Notes: a model not told the origin generated them from the sequence alone. A stretch of 64,000 nucleotides of DNA from CAZROT01 sp964601895 (GCA_964601895.1 CAZROT010000002.1:1-64000); one strand, 5' to 3'; positions 51,081 through 61,303 are shown, counted from the stretch's first letter. A program made the numbers and translations.

Positions 51081-51343
51081 TGCACACTCTCTATCCTGCG
51101 TAATATCAAATCCGCAAAACTGTATAACTCATGGCCCAGCCAGTCTGCGGTAGCGAATAGCGTCACGATGACTGCAATCAACTTGATAACAAAACTTAAT
51201 GTCTGTTCCTGAATTTGGGTCAGTGCCTGTAGTAGTGAAACCAGTGTCCCTATTGCTGCAGCGATAACGACTGTTGGCAATGAGAGTATGAGTACCAGCC
51301 ATAACATCTGGCTGGCATAGTGCAGAATGGTGGTATGGTTCAT
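51077..51343 (-). CDS. sctS: T3SS export gate protein SctS (YscS)
   Basis: An 88-aa protein with two membrane helices, homologous to FliQ; it packs around SctR/SctT in the export pore. Characteristic text: LILSLPTVVIAAAIGTLVSL, then LQALTQIQEQTLSFVIKLIAV. It lies between sctR and sctT with short gaps or overlaps. Confidence 0.95.
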   Translation of the reverse strand: MNHTTILHYASQMLWLVLILSLPTVVIAAAIGTLVSLLQALTQIQEQTLSFVIKLIAVIVTLFATADWLGHELYSFADLILRRIESVQ

Positions 51344-51346
51344 GAA

Positions 51347-52000
51347 TCAGCTGCCATAACTGGTGACCAGGCCGTGTGTCAGGCGTGTCCACCCATCTAC
51401 CATGACAAACAGGAGTAATTTGAAAGGCAGAGAGATAGTCATGGGTGAAACCATCATCATTCCCATAGCCAGCAAAATGTTGGAGATGATGAGATCGATG
51501 GCGATAAACGGTAAATAAATCAGAAAACCCACTTCAAAAGCTCTGGTGAGTTCACTGACAGTAAATGCAGGTAACAGGATAAGCAGGCTGTCAGGATCCA
51601 GCCGGCTGGCATATTTTTCAGGCCACAGCCTGCGCGTGCTCTCTATGAAAAAATGCTGTTCAGCAGGCCGGATATGTTTTTTGAGAAACTCCCGGTAAGG
51701 TGCCATACCTTCACGAATAAACTGCTCTATTGTTTCACTGTCATTAAGGCTGACTGTGTGGCTTTTTAAATAATCCTGAGTAGCAAAACCTACGGGTGCC
51801 ATGATGTAGAGAGTCAGAATCATCGCCAGCGCATACATGGCCATGTTGGGAGGAATTTGTTGTACACCCAGTGCATTACGCAGTAGCGAGAATACCACAG
51901 CAATTTTAATGAAAGCAGTGGATATCACGGCAATGAAAGGAATGATGGCAATCAGAGCAAGAGCAATGATGAGATCAATTTCATCAGGGAGCTGTATCAT
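51347..52000 (-). CDS. sctR: T3SS export gate protein SctR (YscR)
   Basis: A 217-aa core export-pore protein (FliP homologue). The start at ATG 52000 (MIQLPDEIDL) fits the family; the open frame continues 45 codons upstream inside sctQ. Conserved text includes FIKIAVVFSLLRNALGVQQIPPN and the C-terminal segment VSPMTISLPFKLLLFVMVDGW. It overlaps the sctQ end by 17 nt. Confidence 0.95.
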   Translation of the reverse strand: MIQLPDEIDLIIALALIAIIPFIAVISTAFIKIAVVFSLLRNALGVQQIPPNMAMYALAMILTLYIMAPVGFATQDYLKSHTVSLNDSETIEQFIREGMAPYREFLKKHIRPAEQHFFIESTRRLWPEKYASRLDPDSLLILLPAFTVSELTRAFEVGFLIYLPFIAIDLIISNILLAMGMMMVSPMTISLPFKLLLFVMVDGWTRLTHGLVTSYGS

Positions 52001-52928
52001 GACTGCCTCTGTCCGTAAGGAGAGTGACAACCTGAACGCCCAGACGATTCTGAATATTGACCAGACGCCCGGTTCCCAGATAGCGCTGATTGGCCAGAAT
52101 GCGTATTTCACCGTCAGGTGGGCAATCGAGATCAAGCAGGGATCCGGGTTGCAGATGTAACAGACTGCGCAGATCCAGTGTCTTGCGACCTATTTCAAAG
52201 CTGATATTAACAGGCAATTCATCAAGGCTATTAACAGGCTGTTCCTGTTCGACGGGGGTATGCAAAGGATGCATGGTAGTGATTTCCAGGGTTGATTGAT
52301 TAAAACGACAAAAACACCATGGATATCCAGGACCAACGCTCAACAACAGTGTGTCTGCATTCGTTTTGGCATCCAGTAACAGAATATCTCCCGGTGTTAA
52401 TTCGTTCAGTTGAGATAAAGACAGTGGCAGCATGCAGAGTTGCAGAGACAGTATCAGAGGTACAGCCAGACATTCATCGACAGGGCGTTTATCGAGGCTA
52501 CGCACAAGGGCAGCAGGTACCTCATGCAGCCAGAAGACCAGCGTATCAGCGCCCTTGTTGAGCTCAATGCTGAGTGTGTGCTGTCTTGAGATAACAGGAC
52601 TCGTGCTGATGCTGTCCCAAATGAGCATGGGTAATACTGCACTTTCACGTTCAAGTAATGCCAGTAATAAAGGCTCTGGTAGGGTTGTTAATGCCGCTTC
52701 CTGAAGCTGTGGTGCCAGCCATCGTGCGAGTGCGCTCTGATGGCAAAGCAGGCTCAGGGTATGGTCATGCCAGTGGATGCATAATTGTAGATCCACGCTG
52801 TCAGGTGGCGGGCTGACAGTTAAATTTGCACGAAGATTTTGCCAGGCATAGTGTGTTTTGCGATCGTGCAACTGCCTGCGCAGTTGCCATTCCTGCAGAG
52901 AAATTGAAGGAAAATCTGGCTTATGCAT
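51984..52928 (-). CDS. sctQ: T3SS cytosolic ring protein SctQ (YscQ)
   Basis: A 314-aa component of the cytosolic sorting platform (FliM/FliN relative). The C-terminal SpoA domain (about residues 230-310) reads LPVNISFEIGRKTLDLRSLL, then GEIRILANQRYLGTGRLVNI. The N-terminal part is variable, as usual. In relatives an internal start yields a separate C-terminal fragment; I could not confirm one here. The gene begins directly after the sctP stop. Confidence 0.92.
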   Translation of the reverse strand: MHKPDFPSISLQEWQLRRQLHDRKTHYAWQNLRANLTVSPPPDSVDLQLCIHWHDHTLSLLCHQSALARWLAPQLQEAALTTLPEPLLLALLERESAVLPMLIWDSISTSPVISRQHTLSIELNKGADTLVFWLHEVPAALVRSLDKRPVDECLAVPLILSLQLCMLPLSLSQLNELTPGDILLLDAKTNADTLLLSVGPGYPWCFCRFNQSTLEITTMHPLHTPVEQEQPVNSLDELPVNISFEIGRKTLDLRSLLHLQPGSLLDLDCPPDGEIRILANQRYLGTGRLVNIQNRLGVQVVTLLTDRGSHDTAP

Positions 52929-54965
52929 TTACTGGTATCCCCCTTGATGATGTAAAGGGTAAGGTGCATTGCTATCCTCATCAGGGCCTGAAAAATGGTC
53001 AACATTTAGCATCACAGTGTGTGCAGGATGACGTCGTTGTAAGCGTGCTAGCAATTCCTGGTGTGAACGCATAAGCTGTTTTTGAATTTCGGGCGGAGCC
53101 TGTATTGCTATTTGCAGTTCACCGGCATGTATGCCGATATTAACTGCCATCATACCCAGAGTGGGTGTCATCAGCTGGCAGTGTACCTGAGCACCCTGTT
53201 GTGTGATGAGGGTATGAATGTGTACTGTCAGCTCCTCAGTAAGTCCGGCAAGTTGTGGTGATGTCAGTGCCGGGAGAGGCGCCTCATCTTTCGCCAGGGT
53301 ATCCCCAGGCGCTGTGGTGTCGGGAGCAAAGGCCGGGTTGCCGCCTGGTATCAGGTCACATAAAGCATGCTCTGCCTGCTCTATCTGCGATGTACCTGCT
53401 CGCACCAGGGTATCGGCAGAGGCAGCGTCTGCCGCCATGGTGGCGCTGATCCCGGGTATCAGCTCAGGCGGGGACAGCAGCGTTGCCCTGTCGCGGCCAG
53501 ACGGATTGTGCTGTTGAGCGCGGTTATGCGCCGCGGGTACGGTGGTCACTGACGCCATGGGTGTGTTCAGTCCCGGCGGGAAATTTCTGTGCACGGCAGT
53601 ACTGTCCGCTGCCAGCGGGGCTTCGGTGACAACAGGTAAGGGTGGTGTGGTTATTGCGTTTTCAGGGTGCCCGAATCGCCCCTGTAGCAGATGCATCGGA
53701 TTAAGCGGAGCGTGCGCTGCCTGGAAAACCGCTGACAGGGGAGGGTTTTGTGCCTCTGGCATACCAGGTGAGGTGCTGTCTGAAGGCAGCAGTTGCGGTG
53801 GTGTCAGTACCGACAGAGCCGCTTCATTTTTCACCTGGGTATCCGTATGCGCTCTGGTGTCAGGAGCAAAGACCGGGCTTCCTGGTATCAGGCCAAATAA
53901 AGCGTGCTCCACCTGCTCCAGCTGCGATGTACCTGCTCGCACCAGGGTATCGGCAGAGGCAGGGTCTGCCGCCATGGTGGCGCTGATCCCGGGTATCAGC
54001 TCAGGCGGGGACAGCAGCGTTGCCCTGTCGCGGCCAGACGGATTGTGCTGTTGAGCGCGGTTATGCGCCGCGGGTACGGTGGTCACTGACGCCATGGGTG
54101 TGTTCAGTCCCGGCGGGAAATTTCTGTGCACGGCAGTACTGTCCGCTGCCAGCGGGGCTTCGGTGACAACAGGTAAGGGTGGTGTGGTTATTGCGTTTTC
54201 AGGGTGCCCGAATCGCCCCTGTAGCAGATGCATCGGATTAAGCGGAGCGTGCGCTGCCTGGAAAACCGCTGACAGGGGAGGGTTTTGTGCCTCTGGCATA
54301 CCAGGTGAGGTGCTGTCTGAAGGCAGCAGTTGCGGTGGTGTCAGTACCGACAGAGCCGCTTCATTTTTCACCTGGGTATCCGTATGCGCTCTGGTGTCAG
54401 GAGCAAAGACCGGGCTTCCTGGTATCAGGCCAAATAAAGCGTGCTCCACCTGCTCCAGCTGCGATGTACCTGCTCGCACCAGGGTATCGGCAGAGGCAGG
54501 GTCTGCCGCCATGGTGGCGCTAATTTCGGGTATCAGCTCAGGCGGAAAATTTCTGTGCAGTGCAGTACTGTCTGCTGCCAGCGCGGCTTCGGTGACAATA
54601 GGTAAGGGTGGTGCGGTTATTGCGTTTTCAGGGTGCCGGGAACGCCCCTGTAGCAGATGCATCGGGTTAAGCGGAGCGTGCGCTGCCTGAAAAGACGCTG
54701 ACAGGGGAGGGTTTTGTGCGTTAATCTCACCTGCCTGCGTCAGTAACACCTCTTTTTTTTCTTCAGTTTCAGACAACGCATGGTGACGGCGCTCTTCCTG
54801 TAACGGATTGCTGACATGCGGGTTTTTATGAGGGTGTGCCTGGTGTTTACGTACCATGGCAGACTCGAATATCGCCTGCAGATCGGCTCTGATGCGTGCG
54901 GGATTTTCTACTCCAGGCTGCACGATATCATGGACACTGGAGTTAATGGATAATGGGTGATTCAT
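52929..54965 (-). CDS. sctP: T3SS needle-length ruler SctP (YscP) with long tandem repeats
   Basis: The ruler protein sets needle length and triggers the substrate switch. ATG 54965 overlaps the sctO TGA (ATGA) and gives 678 aa; the frame extends ten codons further without support. The central part holds a 179-residue unit in two nearly identical full copies, plus a shortened N-terminal copy that lacks about 33 residues. The C-terminus (about residues 575-660) is the T3S4 switch domain, with LTEELTVHIHTLITQQGAQ and AGELQIAIQAPPEIQKQL-type text. It is Pro/Ala-rich between domains. Position between sctO and sctQ is the standard Ysc order. Confidence 0.93.
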   Translation of the reverse strand: MNHPLSINSSVHDIVQPGVENPARIRADLQAIFESAMVRKHQAHPHKNPHVSNPLQEERRHHALSETEEKKEVLLTQAGEINAQNPPLSASFQAAHAPLNPMHLLQGRSRHPENAITAPPLPIVTEAALAADSTALHRNFPPELIPEISATMAADPASADTLVRAGTSQLEQVEHALFGLIPGSPVFAPDTRAHTDTQVKNEAALSVLTPPQLLPSDSTSPGMPEAQNPPLSAVFQAAHAPLNPMHLLQGRFGHPENAITTPPLPVVTEAPLAADSTAVHRNFPPGLNTPMASVTTVPAAHNRAQQHNPSGRDRATLLSPPELIPGISATMAADPASADTLVRAGTSQLEQVEHALFGLIPGSPVFAPDTRAHTDTQVKNEAALSVLTPPQLLPSDSTSPGMPEAQNPPLSAVFQAAHAPLNPMHLLQGRFGHPENAITTPPLPVVTEAPLAADSTAVHRNFPPGLNTPMASVTTVPAAHNRAQQHNPSGRDRATLLSPPELIPGISATMAADAASADTLVRAGTSQIEQAEHALCDLIPGGNPAFAPDTTAPGDTLAKDEAPLPALTSPQLAGLTEELTVHIHTLITQQGAQVHCQLMTPTLGMMAVNIGIHAGELQIAIQAPPEIQKQLMRSHQELLARLQRRHPAHTVMLNVDHFSGPDEDSNAPYPLHHQGGYQ
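53390..54525. repeat. 537-bp in-frame tandem repeat within sctP
   Basis: The DNA repeats with a period of 537 bp (exactly 179 codons) over about 2.1 units. For example CCCGGGTATCAGCTC occurs at 53451 and 53988, and a diverged form near 54525. Within the tract the copies are almost identical at DNA level, including third positions, while flanking units have diverged. This shows a recent duplication that keeps the frame and lengthens the ruler. Confidence 0.95.
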
Positions 54966-55435
54966 AGCAGAAAGATGATTTCCCCGCGCCTGCATTCTTC
55001 CATTTCCTGCTCTTCTTTTAATTCCTGTTGTTGTTTTTCTTCTGCCAGCGCCCTGGCACTGACTTCCTGATATTTCTGTGTCTGGTGCCAGATTGACTGG
55101 TATTGTTGCAAATCAGCCTGATGCTGTTTACGTGCCAGTGCTAACTGGGCCTGATGTTCAGCCAGGGTTGCTGCTATTTTTTCTTCCTGCTTTCTTAACG
55201 TCGATACCTGCTGTTGCCATAATGTCAGCGCCTTGTCATTGATAACAGTGGCCATGCATAGTGCAAAAAGCCGGTTTTCTTCTGCAATACGCCATTGATG
55301 AAATGCACTGTATTTTTCTTCAGCTTGCTGACAGGTGCGGGAAAGTGCATCAACTTTTAGCTGCTGTTGATGGAGGCGCTGTCTCTGACGCTCCATACGC
55401 AGGGTTTTGATAGCCAGCAGAGCATGGACAGTCAT
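54962..55435 (-). CDS. sctO: T3SS stalk protein SctO (YscO)
   Basis: A 157-aa, almost wholly coiled-coil protein (rich in Gln, Glu, Lys and Ala) that links the ATPase to SctV, like FliJ. Sequence is poorly conserved in the family, so the call rests on size, coiled coil and position between sctN and sctP. Start and stop overlap both neighbours by the ATGA arrangement. Confidence 0.9.
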   Translation of the reverse strand: MTVHALLAIKTLRMERQRQRLHQQQLKVDALSRTCQQAEEKYSAFHQWRIAEENRLFALCMATVINDKALTLWQQQVSTLRKQEEKIAATLAEHQAQLALARKQHQADLQQYQSIWHQTQKYQEVSARALAEEKQQQELKEEQEMEECRRGEIIFLL

Positions 55436-56748
55436 TGAGCCAGTGCCCTGAGTTGTGCGACTGTAGCCGCGAAATCACTGCTTTCATGTTTTCCCTGACG
55501 CAGCCAGTGATGTATTGGTGCGATTTTTTCGATGGCGCGATCAGTAACACTATCCTGTCCCTTCTGATATTCGCCCATTCTGAGCAGCAGCTCGATTTCT
55601 TCATAGCGTGCGAGCCAGGTGCGTATCCGTCCTGCATCTTCACGATGTATTGGGGACACAATGGCATCCATTACTCGACTGACAGAGCGTAATACATCGA
55701 TGGCAGGATAATGATTTGCGGCCGCCAGCTTGCGTGACAGAATGATATGACCATCCAGAATGGAGCGTACTTCATCAGCGATGGGCTCGCTCATGTCATC
55801 ACCTTCTACTAAAACGGTATACAACGCAGTGATGGAGCCTTTGTCAGCCTGGCCTGCGCGTTCCATCAGGCGTGGTAATGCGGCGAAAACTGAAGGAGGA
55901 TAACCGCGGCGTGTTGGCGGTTCACCTGCTGCTAAACCAATTTCGCGTTGCGCTCTGGCAAAACGCGTCACTGAATCCATAAGTAGTAGTACCCGTTTGC
56001 CTTGATCACGAAAATATTCAGCAATTGAGGTTGCTACAAAAGGCGCTTTTGCACGCTCCATTGCCGATCTGTCTGAGGTGGCAACGACGAGTACCGCAGA
56101 TTTCAGGCCTTCGGGGCCTAAATCAGATTCAATGAATTCGCGTACTTCACGACCACGTTCACCAATCAGTGCCAGCACGATAACGTCGACTTGTGCATGA
56201 CGGATGAGTTCAGCCAGCAGGGTACTTTTCCCTCCCCCCGCTGCGGCAAAAATTCCCATACGTTGTCCTTCACCACAGGTCAGCAGTCCATCAATCGCTT
56301 TGATACCCAGAGAAAGAGGTTTGATGATGCGATTACGGTTCATGGCAGCCGGCGCATTTCTGTAGACGGGATACCAGCTTTCGGGCGGAGCAGGGTATTC
56401 ATCGGAAAAAGGCAGGCCAAGGCCATTGAGAACCCTGCCTAATAAGTGATCTCCAACCCCGATTTGATGCACGGTACCGGTTGGAGTGACTTCGGTTTTG
56501 GTAGAAATACCCAGCATCTCACCAAGCGGGATGAGTAGTGCCTGATGCTGCTGAAAGCCGATGACCTCTGCCATCATGGAGAGATGATTATGGTGCAGAT
56601 GACAGAGCTCACCAATACTGACGCCCGGGATGGATGCCTTGAGCAGGGTTCCTGTTACCTGGGTGACGCGACCACGAACCTGGATGGGTCGGCACCTTTC
56701 CACAGCCTTGTGCATTTGTTCAGGAATCTTTTCCAGTAACTGAAACAT
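55432..56748 (-). CDS. sctN: T3SS ATPase SctN (YscN)
   Basis: A 438-aa ATPase of the F1-beta/FliI family that unloads chaperone-effector complexes and powers export. Walker A is [15 protein letters not shown] (near residue 165). Conserved text also includes [15 protein letters not shown], the Walker [33 protein letters not shown] region (in parts) and [21 protein letters not shown] precedes ATG 56748. It is the first gene of the minus-strand sctNOPQRSTU operon. Confidence 0.97.
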   Translation of the reverse strand: MFQLLEKIPEQMHKAVERCRPIQVRGRVTQVTGTLLKASIPGVSIGELCHLHHNHLSMMAEVIGFQQHQALLIPLGEMLGISTKTEVTPTGTVHQIGVGDHLLGRVLNGLGLPFSDEYPAPPESWYPVYRNAPAAMNRNRIIKPLSLGIKAIDGLLTCGEGQRMGIFAAAGGGKSTLLAELIRHAQVDVIVLALIGERGREVREFIESDLGPEGLKSAVLVVATSDRSAMERAKAPFVATSIAEYFRDQGKRVLLLMDSVTRFARAQREIGLAAGEPPTRRGYPPSVFAALPRLMERAGQADKGSITALYTVLVEGDDMSEPIADEVRSILDGHIILSRKLAAANHYPAIDVLRSVSRVMDAIVSPIHREDAGRIRTWLARYEEIELLLRMGEYQKGQDSVTDRAIEKIAPIHHWLRQGKHESSDFAATVAQLRALAQ

Positions 56749-56792
56749 GCCCTCTCCTTAGCGTTAACGCCTGGCAGCATAGCAATATTTTC

Positions 56793-56808
56793 CTGTCAGG
56801 AATGACAG
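56793..56808. promoter_or_regulatory. Palindrome in the divergent T3SS promoter region
   Basis: CTGTCA-GGAA-TGACAG forms a perfect 6-bp inverted repeat 45 nt before the sctN start, inside the 195-bp divergent region. It may be an operator affecting the sctN promoter, but no matching known site is recognised. Confidence 0.35.
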
Positions 56809-56847
56809 TACAGGTCGTGAGTTTTTAGAAATTAGCTGTGCCTGCTG

Positions 56848-56899
56848 TTAAAAAAGGCGACTGATTCTGGCATCTGTTTTTTACTGAAGTTTTTATAAT
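56848..56899 (+). promoter_or_regulatory. Candidate ExsA/LcrF-type promoter of the sctW operon
   Basis: TATAAT at 56894-56899 is a perfect -10 with no good -35 at the proper distance. An A-rich motif, TTAAAAAAGGCGAC, starts 46 nt upstream. AraC-type activators of Ysc/Psc systems (ExsA, LcrF/VirF) bind A-rich sites at about this position, so activation by such a regulator is plausible. No regulator gene is in the window. Confidence 0.45.
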
Positions 56900-56943
56900 G
56901 CCGGACATTCAAATGAGATGACTATCATTAAGTAAGTTACTCC

Positions 56944-57825
56944 ATGGACAATATCCATAATAGCGGTTTTATTCCTTTTAAAGAGCGCATGCAGGAATCC
57001 GGACAGGGAGCCCTGGGGTTGCAGGGGCAGACTGTCAGGTTACAGGGTGAATGGGTGCAGTGTGTACCCGTTTCGCAGTCTCTGGCTGATGCAGCGGAAG
57101 AATTAACCTTTGCTTTTTCTGAACGGGTTGGCCGCTCGCTGGCAAAACGTAAAATTGATGATGCCAATACCCGTGGTCAGTTGAAAGCGCTTGAAGAGCT
57201 TGCGCAGCTTTATTCACACAAAGTGTCTGATCTGGAGTCTGTGCAAAAATTACAGGACTTCCTTGCAAGGCTGATGAAAAACACGCCAGATACCCTGGCG
57301 CAGCTGCAGACTTACCTGAATGATTTTTCCAGAGAAATCAGCCATCAGTTCCTGGCGCTCAGCTGGGTTAAAAATCAGCTTGCTGAGCACATGGATGCGC
57401 GTGCATTACTGAGCCTGATTGACAGCGCCATGTCAACTATGGCGCGTGATAACAGCCAGTCTATTGAGCTCGGTATTGTCGTGAGTCCCTTGATAGCCCA
57501 GGTCGCCAATCAGCCGGAAGAACTACAGGCACTGCGCGAAACCTGTCGTGATGCAGTATGCGATTGCAATGGACTGGCACAGGCGATGAAAAACATTCAG
57601 ATGCGCTTTGGTGATGCTTCTGTGGCGCTGGAAAAAGCCATCGATATTTTGATGAAAATGCTTGCTGCTGACTATCTTGATATCCATCTCGATCAGGTAA
57701 AACGAACATTGATTGTCAGGAATATGCGCTGGCTGCATATTTTGAAGAAACTGCGTGAGGATGTAGACATCCTGTGGGGAACATTGGTCGTTCGGGAACG
57801 CATATATGGAATACGCTCCTTCTAA
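56944..57825 (+). CDS. sctW: T3SS gatekeeper SctW (YopN/PopN)
   Basis: A 293-aa gatekeeper that holds back effector export until contact with host cells. The helical core (LEELAQLYSHKVSDLESVQK and YLNDFSREISHQFLALSWVK) matches YopN-type proteins. It partners with TyeA, SycN and a YscB-like chaperone. The ribosome-binding site before ATG 56944 is weak. The end overlaps tyeA by 20 nt. Confidence 0.92.
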   Translation: MDNIHNSGFIPFKERMQESGQGALGLQGQTVRLQGEWVQCVPVSQSLADAAEELTFAFSERVGRSLAKRKIDDANTRGQLKALEELAQLYSHKVSDLESVQKLQDFLARLMKNTPDTLAQLQTYLNDFSREISHQFLALSWVKNQLAEHMDARALLSLIDSAMSTMARDNSQSIELGIVVSPLIAQVANQPEELQALRETCRDAVCDCNGLAQAMKNIQMRFGDASVALEKAIDILMKMLAADYLDIHLDQVKRTLIVRNMRWLHILKKLREDVDILWGTLVVRERIYGIRSF

Positions 57826-58090
57826 TCTGATGCAGGATATTATTGCGCTGACAGAAAAGCGTTATGCGACTGCTCAGGATATACAGCAATTATCCAGGTA
57901 CCTTGTAGTGAAAAATAGTGGCGTGGAGATTGCTTTTTTCCGGGAAATAAAACGACTGATACGTTTATTGCCTCTTGATACTTTTATCGATGAGGAGCAA
58001 CGGCAGAATCTGATAATGGCCTGCCAGATGGCCCTGGATAACGCTATTGAACGTGAAGAAGAAGGCCTGCAGTCGGTAAGGGAACCATGA
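57806..58090 (+). CDS. tyeA: T3SS gatekeeper partner TyeA
   Basis: A 94-aa protein that binds the C-terminus of YopN to block early export. It has the helical pattern and a 94-aa size close to Yersinia TyeA (about 92). In some systems the two proteins are fused; here they overlap in different frames, so a frameshift could in principle make a fusion. Confidence 0.88.
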   Translation: MEYAPSNLMQDIIALTEKRYATAQDIQQLSRYLVVKNSGVEIAFFREIKRLIRLLPLDTFIDEEQRQNLIMACQMALDNAIEREEEGLQSVREP

Positions 58091-58091
58091 A

Positions 58092-58457
58092 ATGTACTGG
58101 ATGGATAGGGTACTGAATCAGTTTTACCAGGAGCTAGGCATGTCACCACCACCGTCAGGAAAGCTAATGCAGTTAGTGTTTGAGCACGGTGATATGGTGC
58201 AACTGGAACAGCACGATGAACAGCTGACTATCTGGCTTTCGTATCCGGCTCTCTGGCATCAAAGAGAAAACGATATGGTACGTGCAATGTCTATAGTCTG
58301 GAGCGAGCGTGCACCTGAATTGCCGGTACGTTGTAGCTGGCTCAAAGAACAGCAGCTGCTGCTGTTAATTACTCTTGAGGCAGCTCAGGTGACAGTCCCG
58401 GTATTGCATCAGTCTCTGCAGACACTCTGGCGTGTTCGACGGGAGATTGCAGGATAA
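58092..58457 (+). CDS. sycN: T3SS chaperone SycN
   Basis: A 121-aa class I chaperone for YopN. Matching text includes QLEQHDEQLTIWLSYPALWH, VRCSWLKEQQLLLLITLE and VPVLHQSLQTLWRVRREI, close to Yersinia SycN. It starts 1 nt after the tyeA stop and shares one base with the next gene, so translation is coupled. Confidence 0.9.
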   Translation: MYWMDRVLNQFYQELGMSPPPSGKLMQLVFEHGDMVQLEQHDEQLTIWLSYPALWHQRENDMVRAMSIVWSERAPELPVRCSWLKEQQLLLLITLEAAQVTVPVLHQSLQTLWRVRREIAG

Positions 58458-58825
58458 TGTCTGGGGTAACTGCACTTTCTGTGGGTATCGAATGTATCTC
58501 TACCCTCAGTGTGGCAGAGCGTAGTGACAGCAGCCTGGATTGCTCTGTTTTGCCCCCGAATGGCGAGGCAGTGATTGTCCATCTGGAAGCGCTGTATCCG
58601 CATAATGACAGTCAGCATCAGATGATGGCATTTGCCGATCCTGGTGCTGTGTTAGCGCCTTTTGGAAAAAACAGCGATTTTCGCAGGGATTTATTTGAAT
58701 TATCGGTCTGTCTGCGCTGCTATCAGGATAATCAGGCTATCGCACCTGCCATCGGGTTACTCGAAAAACTCAATACAGAACAGTCGTTATTGCAGATGAT
58801 GCTGCACTTATTACACAGGGCATAA
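58457..58825 (+). CDS. sctX: T3SS export factor SctX (YscX)
   Basis: A 122-aa protein of the YscX family, exported early and needed for secretion together with SctY and SctV. Text ECISTLSVAERSD and the C-terminal LLEKLNTEQSLLQMMLHLLH match the family. The start overlaps the sycN stop by one base. Confidence 0.9.
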   Translation: MSGVTALSVGIECISTLSVAERSDSSLDCSVLPPNGEAVIVHLEALYPHNDSQHQMMAFADPGAVLAPFGKNSDFRRDLFELSVCLRCYQDNQAIAPAIGLLEKLNTEQSLLQMMLHLLHRA

Positions 58826-58830
58826 ATTTC

Positions 58831-59181
58831 ATGGATATGGCGCGTCAACACAGGGATATGCTGTTGTTACAGGCATGGATACAGTTGCAATGTGGGCACC
58901 CTGAGCGGGCCTGCATTTTACTGCAAGCTTTACTGGCGCTGGAAGAAGACTGTATTGCTGCACGTCGTGCGCTGATTGTAGCCTTATTGTTGCTGGAACG
59001 GGGTGAGGAAGCGCAGGTGCACTGTGCCTGGTTATTATCCTGTGGTGAAAATCATCCTGTACTCTGGTTATGCCTTGGCAGGGTACATCAGCTGGCGGGT
59101 AATCTGACTGAAGCCAGAGCTGCATGGCAGCATTATCAGCAGCGCTTAACTGCGGGAGTCGCTGATGAAAAACATGCCTGA
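58831..59181 (+). CDS. sctY: T3SS chaperone SctY (YscY)
   Basis: A 116-aa tetratricopeptide-like chaperone of SctX. It has helical repeats rich in Leu/Ala ([39 protein letters not shown]). It overlaps sctV by 17 nt. The SctX-SctY pair is restricted to Ysc-type systems and so helps to class this T3SS. Confidence 0.88.
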   Translation: MDMARQHRDMLLLQAWIQLQCGHPERACILLQALLALEEDCIAARRALIVALLLLERGEEAQVHCAWLLSCGENHPVLWLCLGRVHQLAGNLTEARAAWQHYQQRLTAGVADEKHA

Positions 59182-61291
59182 CTGGGTAAGTAATATCGGT
59201 GCCCGCAAGGATATCATGCTGGCCGTATTGCTACTGTCGGTAGTGGTGATGATGGTATTACCGTTACCGCCAGTCATGCTTGATTTATTGATTGCCGTTA
59301 ATATGACCATTTCTGTCGTCTTGATGATGATGGCAGTGTATATCAATTCTCCTCTGCAGTTTTCTGTGTTTCCCGCGGTACTTCTGGTGACAACATTATT
59401 TCGTCTGGCGCTGTCAGTAAGTACGACACGGATGATTCTGCTACAAGCAGATGCAGGGAAAATTGTGTATACCTTCGGTAATTTCGTGGTGGGTGGCAAC
59501 CTGATAGTTGGCCTCGTTATTTTTCTGATTATTACGGTGGTGCAGTTTCTGGTTATTACCAAAGGATCAGAACGTGTTGCTGAAGTGAGTGCCCGCTTTT
59601 CTCTTGATGCCATGCCCGGTAAACAAATGAGTATTGATGGTGATATGCGTGCCGGTGTCATTGATGTCAATGAAGCACGCGATCGTCGCAGCCTGATTGA
59701 AAAAGAAAGTCAGATGTTTGGCTCGATGGATGGTGCGATGAAGTTTGTCAAAGGTGATGCCATAGCCGGTCTGATTATTATCTTCGTTAACATTGTGGGC
59801 GGAATAAGCATTGGGGTTACGCAGCGTGGGCTAACCATGGCTGAGGCGTTACATCTTTATGCAACACTCACGGTGGGGGATGGTATGGTTGCGCAGATAC
59901 CGGCACTGCTGATTGCCATTACTGCAGGTATTATTGTCACTCGTGTTTCCTCTGAAGAGTCTTCTGATCTTGGCTCTGACATTGGTAGCCAGATTATCGC
60001 TCAGCCCAGAGCGCTATTGGTAGGCGGGTTATTGCTGCTGCTGTTCGGGTTGATTCCCGGCTTTCCGACGCTGATTTTTATGATACTGGCTGTTTGCGTC
60101 GCCGGGGGTGGCTATTACCTCAACCTGCGCAAGGAAGCGATGAGGGCATCGCTATCCAGTGAGTTATCTCAACCGCTGAAAGGTACTGTTTCTGCTGTTC
60201 AGGCAAAAAAAGGTCGGTCACAGAAAAGCAATAAAGCAGATAGCGCACGCCGTAACCTTGATGAAAAAGAAGAATTTGCCATGACGGTACTGCTGTTGCT
60301 TGATGTAGATGCAGCATTGCAACCCGTGCTGGAGTCGGCGGTGCTGAATGAAGAGCTGGTACGTGTGCGTCGGGCGCTTTATCTCGATCTGGGTGTGCCT
60401 TTTCCTGGCATCCACTTGAGATTCAATCAGGGAATGACGTCAGGTGAATATCTGATTCAGTTACAGGAAGTCCCTATTGCCCGTGGTCAATTGAGGCCAG
60501 GATGGTTGCTGGCGCTGGAAAAACCGATTCAACTGGATTTAATGAGCATTCCGTTTGAGCAGGGTGTTCCTATTGTGCCTGAACGTGCAACGTTGTGGGT
60601 ACAGGATGCACTGGCACAGCAGCTTGAACAGGCTGCCATTCAGACCCTGGGCCCTGCGCAGGTGGTGACATGGCATCTGTCGCATGTGCTGAAACAATAT
60701 GCCGCAGATTTTATCGGTATTCAGGAAACACGCTATCTGCTTGAGCAAATGGAAAAGAGCTATGGCGAACTGGTAAAAGAAGCACAACGTATCATGCCTA
60801 TACAGCGTATTACTGAAATCCTGCAACGTCTGGTGGGTGAAGATATTTCCATTCGTAATATGCGCTCTATCCTCGAAGCGATGGTGGAGTGGGGACAAAA
60901 AGAAAAAGATGCACTGCAGCTGGTCGAATATATTCGCAGTAGCCTGAAACGTTACATCTGTTATAAATATGCTAATGGTAACAATGTGTTGCCTGCTTAT
61001 CTGCTTGACCAGTCAGTGGAAGAGAAAATACGTGCTGGTATTCGCCAGACCAGTGCGGGTAGTTATCTGGCGCTTGATCCTGAAGTTTCACAATCCTTTC
61101 TGCAGCAGGTACGTAAGGCTGTGGGCTCCCTCGCCGATGCGCAAAGTAAGCCTGTGTTAATCGTATCAATGGATATTCGCCGTTATGTACGTAAATTGAT
61201 CGAGGGCGATTACTACCATTTACCTGTGCTGTCGTATCAGGAGCTCACCCAGCAAATTAATATTCAGCCATTGGGCAGAGTCTGCCTGTGA
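59165..61291 (+). CDS. sctV: T3SS export gate protein SctV (YscV/LcrD)
   Basis: A 708-aa protein forming the nonameric export gate ring. The N-terminal half has eight membrane segments (residues about 15-320). The conserved cytoplasmic FHIPEP-type loop reads [20 protein letters not shown], then [11 protein letters not shown]. The C-terminal domain docks chaperones. The start at ATG 59165 lies inside the sctY end. Confidence 0.97.
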   Translation: MKNMPDWVSNIGARKDIMLAVLLLSVVVMMVLPLPPVMLDLLIAVNMTISVVLMMMAVYINSPLQFSVFPAVLLVTTLFRLALSVSTTRMILLQADAGKIVYTFGNFVVGGNLIVGLVIFLIITVVQFLVITKGSERVAEVSARFSLDAMPGKQMSIDGDMRAGVIDVNEARDRRSLIEKESQMFGSMDGAMKFVKGDAIAGLIIIFVNIVGGISIGVTQRGLTMAEALHLYATLTVGDGMVAQIPALLIAITAGIIVTRVSSEESSDLGSDIGSQIIAQPRALLVGGLLLLLFGLIPGFPTLIFMILAVCVAGGGYYLNLRKEAMRASLSSELSQPLKGTVSAVQAKKGRSQKSNKADSARRNLDEKEEFAMTVLLLLDVDAALQPVLESAVLNEELVRVRRALYLDLGVPFPGIHLRFNQGMTSGEYLIQLQEVPIARGQLRPGWLLALEKPIQLDLMSIPFEQGVPIVPERATLWVQDALAQQLEQAAIQTLGPAQVVTWHLSHVLKQYAADFIGIQETRYLLEQMEKSYGELVKEAQRIMPIQRITEILQRLVGEDISIRNMRSILEAMVEWGQKEKDALQLVEYIRSSLKRYICYKYANGNNVLPAYLLDQSVEEKIRAGIRQTSAGSYLALDPEVSQSFLQQVRKAVGSLADAQSKPVLIVSMDIRRYVRKLIEGDYYHLPVLSYQELTQQINIQPLGRVCL

Positions 61292-61303
61292 AGGATAAAA
61301 AAA

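Noticed and set aside
53390..54525. CRISPR-like or minisatellite repeat
   Set aside because: The unit is 537 bp, contiguous and in frame inside sctP, with no spacers; it is a coding tandem duplication.
53542..54690. Long plus-strand frames opposite sctP
   Set aside because: They mirror the GC-rich repeated sequence of sctP on the other strand; the repeat keeps both frames open. sctP is supported by its operon position and T3S4 domain.
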